A DNA stretch of 35,619 nucleotides from a virus. The translations under genes were made by a program, and so were the position numbers. The notes under the pieces are model-generated. The model was given only the letters and a program-made list of their open reading frames with translations. It was not told the origin of the DNA and made no database searches. The stretch covers positions 1-35,619 of the IMG/VR virus record IMGVR_UViG_3300034630_000005. The stretch is one strand, 5' to 3'. Shown here one piece after another: positions 30,832-35,619 of the stretch. Every line of letters starts with the position of its first letter. Position 1 is the stretch's first letter.

Positions 30832-30952
30832 CGCGGTGGCTTCCACCACCGCGAGGTGCTTCCACCTCGCAGGGGGTTATAGGGGGAGAGGTGGAACATG
30901 CGGTGGAAGGCGGTGGAAGGGTGGTGGAAGCGCGGTGGAACGTGCGGTGGAA
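30832..30952. repeat. Iteron array with hairpins, candidate phage replication origin
   Basis: Six direct copies of GGTGGAA begin at 30890, 30902, 30912, 30923, 30934 and 30946: spacings of 12, 10, 11, 11 and 12 bases, about one helical turn. Two inverted copies (TTCCACC at 30841 and 30860) lie in two overlapping, mutually exclusive hairpins: 30832-30853 (eight pairs) and 30851-30870 (GCGAGGTG-CTTC-CACCTCGC). All lie between the Prim-Pol/helicase stop and the next gene. The arrangement resembles iteron origins bound by an initiator; the function is inferred. Confidence 0.7.
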
Positions 30953-30955
30953 ATT

Positions 30956-33133
30956 TCATTCGTCGCCTTCCTTACGGCCGTAATCATCAGCGCTAACCAT
31001 CAATCTCTGTCTCGGCTTAGACGGAGGTCCGTCCCAAACAAGCTTGATGGTTCCGTCCTCGAGAAGTCGCTGCATGGCGCCCTCAAGTGCCTTCTTGGAA
31101 TGCCCCTCAGCGGCAGGGTGCTTTGCCATCTTGGCTGGCGCATAGTTCGTTCCCGCAGAGGCGCCCACATTCTGCCCTGTCCTTGAGAAGGTGCGGAGAA
31201 GTTCGATAAAGACCTTCTCCGCTTTGCGATTGATCAGCCCGATGGCCTGAGATGAACCTCCAGCGGGCTCTGCAACAAAACACCCGTGCTCCCAACGCAA
31301 CTTCGTCTCGTTTCCGACCTTGCCGTAGTTGATCTTTTTCGTGCTCAAGAGACGAATGTCGGGGTCAGCTTCCTTGTCGCCATCTGGGCGGCTGAAATAG
31401 AGTTGTGACCGCGAGCTATTCTTCCATCCAGTACTGCCGGACGAACCTGAGCCAGATCGAATGCCCTCCTGCGACGGGTGGGCAAGCAAGATGATCGAGC
31501 AATCGAGATCGATTGCCAGCCGTCTCAACATCCCGATGAACTGCCGCGCTTGCCCACGCTTGATTTCATCGCCACCAAAAAGATCAGCAACTGTATCGAG
31601 GACGATCAAGCGCGGCCGGAATTCACGAGCCAATTCGCAGAACTGTCGCCAGACCGCCGTTGGCAGCATGACGCCAGATTTATCTGGTATCGCAAGCAAG
31701 GCATCCGCATCGGCCATCGGGATAAGCCTAAAGTCCCCAAGGTCGGACAGTTGTCGCCCATGTCCACGAACGATGTCGACGAGGCGCCGATGGAATTCCT
31801 CCCCTTCATCTTCCGCGCCCAGATACAGAACCCTTCCCTGAGTCGGACTGTATCCTGCTGTGTCGACACCAAGCGCTGACGCAGCGCCGAACTGCAAAGC
31901 AAGTAGCGATTTCCCGACGCCGCCATCGCCAGCCAAGATTGTCACCTGCCGGTGAGGAACTAGCCCCTCAATAAACCACTCACGCTCTGGAACGGGCTGC
32001 CCGTGCCAGTTGACAGGGTTGACTACAGGCAGCGACGACGGTTCATCTGCGGCGTCCGCCGTCGGCTTGGTAGGTTCATTGTCATTGGCCGCCACAGGCG
32101 TTTTCTTGGCAAGCTCCCTGGCCACGAACGCCTCGACCTTGTCCGGGTCTATCGGCTGCGTGTCGTCATGCTGACGACCGCGATGCTTCTTGCCTATGGC
32201 CGACAAGTCAGCGCCGCCGTCTCGCGCGAGAACGGTTAGGGTGCCCATACCGATTCCCGCGCCTGCTTTAAAGGTTTTCCATTTTCTTGCTACCTCGCCC
32301 CTCTTGTACTTGGATCCGGTCGCGCTCCATGAGTCGGCGACGGCAAGCCCGCTCTCGCCGAGCTCCCCATGGACGGCCATCAGGGCATTAATCCAGTCCT
32401 GGTATCCGCACTCAGGGCTGATGTAGGAAAGCAGCTCCTCGACCTCGGCTGCCGAAACGTCATCGTTGCGCGGCATGGGTATAGTTGGGCTAGAAGTCGC
32501 CCTGTACCGCGGAGTGCGGATGACATCGACTAGCCAAGCCGGGGCCTCTGCAACGCCACCGATCGCCGCAATGAGGTCCGCAGGCGTGCCGCCTAGATAA
32601 TCGTACCGGCTCCCATCGGGGAACTCGCTGCCGGCGGCTATGACATATCCCCCTTGCGCGCGAATATCGATGTGTTCGGGAAGGCTGCCGGTTGATGTGG
32701 TCAGACCGTCGACGTGTCTAAAAAGGTAGTGGAATCCCCCCGTGGCTGTTTGGACGACAACGGTTCGCGGAAGCTGCGCGTGCTCGGCTTCCAGCGCGGC
32801 GAGATTGCGGTCGCCTGCCTTGCCTTCCTTGACGTCGACGTCCAGCGCGAAAAACCCTGTTTTCTCGCCCGTCGGGATGCCGACCAGAGCCTTAGGATTG
32901 CGGCGCCACCATTCACGAATGATGCGCTCATTCGTGCTCGCCCCGTATAGGCCATTTGATGTCAGCGGGCTCTTCGGGTCGTAGATCTCCCCAGTGTGTG
33001 GGTCTGTCTCTGTCCATGCCCTACAGGGAAATATGGGGATCCCCGCCGCGATGTATTCTAGCGCGACTGAAAGGTTGCCCGCGATCGTTGGAGTGTCTGA
33101 TTTAGGCTGAACGGCGACTGTGGTTGTCGGCAA
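30956..33133 (-). CDS. Bifunctional primase-polymerase / RepA-like helicase
   Basis: A 725-residue fusion. TTG start at 33133 with GGGAGG just upstream. Residues about 15-205: Prim-Pol domain with catalytic D98-V-D100 (FALDVDVKEG), TGGFHYLF, and HIDIRAQGGYVIAAGS. About 225-305: PriCT-like linker helices (YQDWINALMAVHGELGES, KYKRGEVARKWKTFK). About 395-600: RecA-type ATPase with Walker A GDGGVGKS (402-409), Walker B RLIVLDT with Asp513, then LLAHPSQEG and a SQLYFSRP segment. Role: replication initiation by priming and unwinding at the phage origin. Contains AANDNEPT at 349-356. It overlaps the preceding gene by 32 bases. Confidence 0.92.
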   Translation of the reverse strand: MPTTTVAVQPKSDTPTIAGNLSVALEYIAAGIPIFPCRAWTETDPHTGEIYDPKSPLTSNGLYGASTNERIIREWWRRNPKALVGIPTGEKTGFFALDVDVKEGKAGDRNLAALEAEHAQLPRTVVVQTATGGFHYLFRHVDGLTTSTGSLPEHIDIRAQGGYVIAAGSEFPDGSRYDYLGGTPADLIAAIGGVAEAPAWLVDVIRTPRYRATSSPTIPMPRNDDVSAAEVEELLSYISPECGYQDWINALMAVHGELGESGLAVADSWSATGSKYKRGEVARKWKTFKAGAGIGMGTLTVLARDGGADLSAIGKKHRGRQHDDTQPIDPDKVEAFVARELAKKTPVAANDNEPTKPTADAADEPSSLPVVNPVNWHGQPVPEREWFIEGLVPHRQVTILAGDGGVGKSLLALQFGAASALGVDTAGYSPTQGRVLYLGAEDEGEEFHRRLVDIVRGHGRQLSDLGDFRLIPMADADALLAIPDKSGVMLPTAVWRQFCELAREFRPRLIVLDTVADLFGGDEIKRGQARQFIGMLRRLAIDLDCSIILLAHPSQEGIRSGSGSSGSTGWKNSSRSQLYFSRPDGDKEADPDIRLLSTKKINYGKVGNETKLRWEHGCFVAEPAGGSSQAIGLINRKAEKVFIELLRTFSRTGQNVGASAGTNYAPAKMAKHPAAEGHSKKALEGAMQRLLEDGTIKLVWDGPPSKPRQRLMVSADDYGRKEGDE

Positions 33134-33386
33134 GCTGGCCTCCCAAAAGTGCTAATGTTGCTGCTGCTGTGATTTTTTCTGCGACTGCAGGCTTAAACGA
33201 AGCGCAGTGCTGACCGCCGACGTTGGGTGAAATCGTCCGACGAGTGCCGTCGGGAAATTCGCGAAGGAGAAGGTTGTAGAGGCGGACGTCGCCAAGCTGG
33301 ACGGTGAACCGTGCGATGGTTTTCGCGCCGCCTGGTGATGACGGCGGTCTGTCGACCGCCTCAATGGTTTGGATGATTGGTGTCAT
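33102..33386 (-). CDS. Small conserved early protein
   Basis: A 94-residue protein. ATG 33386 overlaps the previous stop (TGATG). The core ARFTVQLGDVRLYNLLLREF followed by RTISPNVGG and a Leu/Ala-rich helix (ITAAATLALLGGQ) recalls the short proteins beside single-strand DNA-binding proteins in phage early regions (sequence FTV-LG-VRL-N--LR-FPDG-R---). No named family; likely part of the replication operon. Confidence 0.7.
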   Translation of the reverse strand: MTPIIQTIEAVDRPPSSPGGAKTIARFTVQLGDVRLYNLLLREFPDGTRRTISPNVGGQHCASFKPAVAEKITAAATLALLGGQLADNHSRRSA

Positions 33387-33961
33387 CAGGCAGCCACCCA
33401 CCGCTTGAAGACCACCCCCTCATTACGACGCTCTAACGTCGCGGTTCTCCCGAGCAGTTCGTCGCTGTCCTCGATTTCGGTAAGGCCGACAGCGCGCAGA
33501 AGCTGGCCAAACTCGCGCTGCGCGTCTTCCCGCAGCTCGCGGCTTGGGGCCTCGAGTGCAAAGCTGAAAGTGTCGGTTTTGCCCGAAGCAAGGAAAACGA
33601 CATCAACGTGGACGAAAAGGTACAGCCGACGACGCGTGACGTTCGTGCGCGTGACCTGGAATGCGTTCGCAGCATCCAGTTCGCGCTCGATTTTTTCCTC
33701 CCGCTCGCGCTGCAATTTCTCGTTTATGGCCTCACGGACGAAGCCTGCGGTTTGCATATCTGGGCAGAATATGTCGCCAAGGGTACGGAGCGGCCGGCGC
33801 CCTTCCGAGAACCGGAAGCGGCGCCTATTCTGGTCTTTTTCGATACTGGTCGGGACAAGGACGGGAGAACCGTCGAGGAAGCCGCAGGTGTCTCCGTCGC
33901 CGCTGCGATACAAGAACAGGCCGTATCCATGAACGGGACGTTGTGGTTCAGAAATGCGCAA
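33386..33961 (-). CDS. Putative replication-associated protein
   Basis: A 191-residue protein. TTG 33961 is chosen because AGGAGG lies five bases upstream and no ATG is near. A Gly/Arg-rich N-terminus precedes a basic coiled coil (EKLQREREEKIERELDAANA), then a region with FGQLLRAVGLTEIEDSDELL and a closing GRTATLERRNEGVVFKRW. The last part resembles the ending of phage DUF669-type single-strand DNA-binding-like proteins (AVGL---D--EL-GR------N---), but the evidence is thin. Confidence 0.65.
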   Translation of the reverse strand: MRISEPQRPVHGYGLFLYRSGDGDTCGFLDGSPVLVPTSIEKDQNRRRFRFSEGRRPLRTLGDIFCPDMQTAGFVREAINEKLQREREEKIERELDAANAFQVTRTNVTRRRLYLFVHVDVVFLASGKTDTFSFALEAPSRELREDAQREFGQLLRAVGLTEIEDSDELLGRTATLERRNEGVVFKRWVAA

Positions 33962-34058
33962 AAACTCCTCCTGCGCCGGCGAAGACGCCGGTCGGCTGAT
34001 GGTGATGAATTGTGGAATGCGAGAATATTAACTGGCGATGGTCGCCGAGCGTAAAGGG

Positions 34059-34262
34059 CTAGGCAACGCTTTTTTCGACCTCGGCTAGCCACTTATTGAG
34101 TGACGAGCGACGAGCGGCAACCGTACCACCGAGCTTGAAGCACGGTATGATGCGGTCATAGGAAAGGCGATAAGCTTGCCTCGGCTTAACACCCAAGTAG
34201 GCGGCAATGGCGTTTGCCCCCATCAGCAGATCGCCCTCAGAATTATCGTTCGCTGCTTTCAT
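34059..34262 (-). CDS. AlpA/Xis-like DNA-binding protein, first early gene
   Basis: A 67-residue protein with an AGGAGG site directly upstream. The sequence GANAIAAYLGVKPRQAYRLS and then IPCFKLGGTVAARRSSLNKW form the standard helix-turn-helix and wing of AlpA/excisionase-type proteins. It opens the leftward early operon opposite the integrase, so a recombination directionality factor or switch protein is the best guess. Residues 5-7 are NDN. Confidence 0.8.
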   Translation of the reverse strand: MKAANDNSEGDLLMGANAIAAYLGVKPRQAYRLSYDRIIPCFKLGGTVAARRSSLNKWLAEVEKSVA

Positions 34263-34280
34263 TTTTTTCCTCCTCAGGGG

Positions 34281-34373
34281 TTGACACGATTTGTAAAACT
34301 GGTGTACTTTCGAAGGTGGATACCTGTGTCTTTCGATATCTTCCTTTCTATGTCCGTTTTACATTTTTGTCAA
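34281..34373. promoter_or_regulatory. Face-to-face promoters with inverted-repeat arms
   Basis: Rightward: TTGACA at 34281, 18-base spacer, TACTTT at 34305. Leftward: TTGACA at 34373-34368, 17-base spacer, TAGAAA at 34350-34345. Each -35 begins an arm of an inverted repeat: 34281-34299 reads TTGACA then TGTAAAAC, and 34373-34356 reads the same on the other strand with four instead of five bases between. The promoters point at each other, so their transcripts overlap. They would drive integrase (+) and early operon (-). Confidence 0.65.
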
Positions 34374-34443
34374 GGTCTACGCGCCTTGATTGTGCCCTCG
34401 CGCGTGTCGTGATATCCGTGTGCCTCCAGATCAGGAGGTCAAC

Positions 34444-35619
34444 GTGGCGGTAATCAAGCGAAGGAAGTGGACAAACGGCAGCGGCGAGCATGTCGCCTGG
34501 CAACTCGACTTCACCGACCGTTTCGGGAAACGCCATCGAGAACAGTTCGCCTTGAAGCGCGACGCCGAGGGCCGTTTGGCGGAACTTCAGGGAACAACGC
34601 GTGCCGGCACCTACCGCCCCCTCGCCGATCGATCTGACGTGGCAGAAGGATGCAAGGTGTTCTGCCAGTACATGACCGACCGTCGTGACCGCGGGGAAAA
34701 AGTCACAGAAACGTATTTGCGGACGACACGCCAACACTGCGAAAATTATATCGATCCGAATGGTGAATACGTTGTGCGCCGACCAGGACTAAAGAAGAAA
34801 GACTCTATCGGCTTCAAGGGCGGGCTAGGCGCAATCAAGTTGGCTGACCTTACAGCGGCACGCGTCGTGAAGTTCCGCGACGACATGCGAAAACACGGCG
34901 CAGGCATCGTCACGACTAGGCGCGTCTTAGGAACCCTATCCCGCGTCCTGAAGCATGCCGTGGAAACAGATATGGCAACGATGAACGTGGCGAAGGGAGT
35001 CCGTGTAATCGGAACCCGAGACGAAGACTCTGAGCGCGTCACGCCTCCATCCAAAGCTGACCTCACGGCGCTGCTGAAGGCCGCCTCCCCTGATTACAAG
35101 ATACGGGTTCAGTTTGCCGCCACTACTGGGCTGCGCGCATCGGAACAATGGGCGCTGCGGTGGAGCAACATCGACCTCGATACAGGAAAGGTAACTGTCG
35201 ATTCACGCGTCGATGCATTTGGAAGCATCGACAAAACGAAATCAGCGGCCGGCAAGCGAACCATCCCTATCGGCAAGACGATGATCGAAGAGCTAAAAGC
35301 GTGGCGAGACCGCTCGAAACAAAAATCCAACGACGGCTTTGTCTTCCCTGATGGTCGCGGGAGCTTCACAAGGCACACGAATCAGACGAAGCGCTTCTGG
35401 AATCCGCTGGTCAAAGCTGCCGGAATTGAGCCCATTGGCTGGCATGCTCTCCGCCATTTTGCTGTCAGCACGTGGATCGAAGCCGGGCTGCAGCCAAAGG
35501 CGGTCCAAACACTCGCCGGTCACGCATCATTCGCGATCACAATGAACCGCTATGGCCACCTGTTCCCGTCTGACGACCATCAAGCAGCATTTGACAAGAT
35601 CGCTGCAACTTTGGCATAG
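34444..35619 (+). CDS. int: Tyrosine recombinase / phage integrase
   Basis: A 391-residue protein from GTG 34444 with AGGAGG five bases upstream. An N-terminal Arm-type DNA-binding domain (about 1-50), a SAM-like core-binding domain (about 65-180), and the catalytic domain: Arg231 (TTGLRASEQWALRW), Lys266 (KTKSAAGKR), His334 and Arg337 (HALRH), His360 (LAGHASF) and the nucleophile Tyr370 (MNRYGHL). All five residues are intact. It integrates and, with a directionality factor, excises the phage. It closes the window, so any attachment site should lie beyond 35619 or in the control region. Confidence 0.96.
   Translation: MAVIKRRKWTNGSGEHVAWQLDFTDRFGKRHREQFALKRDAEGRLAELQGTTRAGTYRPLADRSDVAEGCKVFCQYMTDRRDRGEKVTETYLRTTRQHCENYIDPNGEYVVRRPGLKKKDSIGFKGGLGAIKLADLTAARVVKFRDDMRKHGAGIVTTRRVLGTLSRVLKHAVETDMATMNVAKGVRVIGTRDEDSERVTPPSKADLTALLKAASPDYKIRVQFAATTGLRASEQWALRWSNIDLDTGKVTVDSRVDAFGSIDKTKSAAGKRTIPIGKTMIEELKAWRDRSKQKSNDGFVFPDGRGSFTRHTNQTKRFWNPLVKAAGIEPIGWHALRHFAVSTWIEAGLQPKAVQTLAGHASFAITMNRYGHLFPSDDHQAAFDKIAATLA

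Noticed and set aside
30890-30952. CRISPR-like short repeats
   Set aside because: Repeats are seven bases with only three to five bases between; no spacers or cas genes, so iterons fit better.
34374-34443. Phage attachment site next to the integrase
   Set aside because: No repeat or tRNA-end match could be found; the window ends at the integrase stop, so both ends would be outside.
34390-34443. Earlier ATG start for the integrase
   Set aside because: The added residues do not resemble integrase, and the GTG at 34444 has an ideal AGGAGG site.

Overview
This window looks like a nearly complete temperate siphovirus prophage of HK97-like head design from a GC-rich alphaproteobacterium, most likely a member of the Hyphomicrobiales (Rhizobium/Mesorhizobium/Agrobacterium-type host). 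The host guess is inference: it rests on base composition, on small protein families I associate with rhizobia, and on a recurrent NDN motif (usually ANDN) in unrelated proteins. The first base opens a gene and the last base closes the integrase, so no attachment sites or host flanks are visible.

Layout from left to right. Bases 1-3023 (+) hold four consecutive helix-turn-helix proteins, small unknown proteins and decayed ParB-like fragments. Bases 3127-4261 (+) hold an exported staphylococcal-nuclease-like protein and a second secreted protein. Bases 4324-5094 (-) form a GNAT toxin/antitoxin pair whose toxin gene carries a terminator-like hairpin just after its start codon. Bases 5326-6940 (-) are a compact lysis cassette with every junction overlapping: GH19 endolysin, holin, i-spanin, o-spanin and a coiled-coil membrane protein. 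Bases 7245-8546 (+) are cargo, including a HEPN-like protein.

Bases 8616-28404 (-) are the late operon, read right to left: HNH nuclease, TerS, TerL, portal, prohead protease, major capsid protein, connector and decoration-type proteins, head closure, gp10-like protein, tail terminator, tail tube, tail chaperone with a -1 frameshift, tape measure with an embedded M15 peptidase, tail-tip proteins, NlpC-like peptidase, tip/host-specificity protein and beta-helix tailspike. A small membrane-protein gene on the opposite strand is inserted between the tail chaperone and the tape measure.

Bases 28464-28898 (-) carry three tRNA or tRNA-like genes (Ser-UGA, Ser-GCU-like, Met-CAU). Bases 29234-34262 (-) are the early/replication operon: AlpA/Xis-like protein, two small proteins, a Prim-Pol/helicase fusion, an iteron and hairpin cluster that may be the replication origin, and two unknown proteins. 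A control region at 34281-34373 has two promoter-like sites facing each other, each inside one arm of an inverted repeat. The tyrosine integrase (+) closes the window.

The most notable signals are the toxin-gene attenuator, the antitoxin that lacks a DNA-binding domain, the canonical GGGAAAC frameshift site with its hairpin, the helically phased GGTGGAA iterons, the face-to-face promoters and the HEPN-like cargo gene. No recognisable CI/Cro-type repressor, reverse transcriptase, transposase or CRISPR array was seen.
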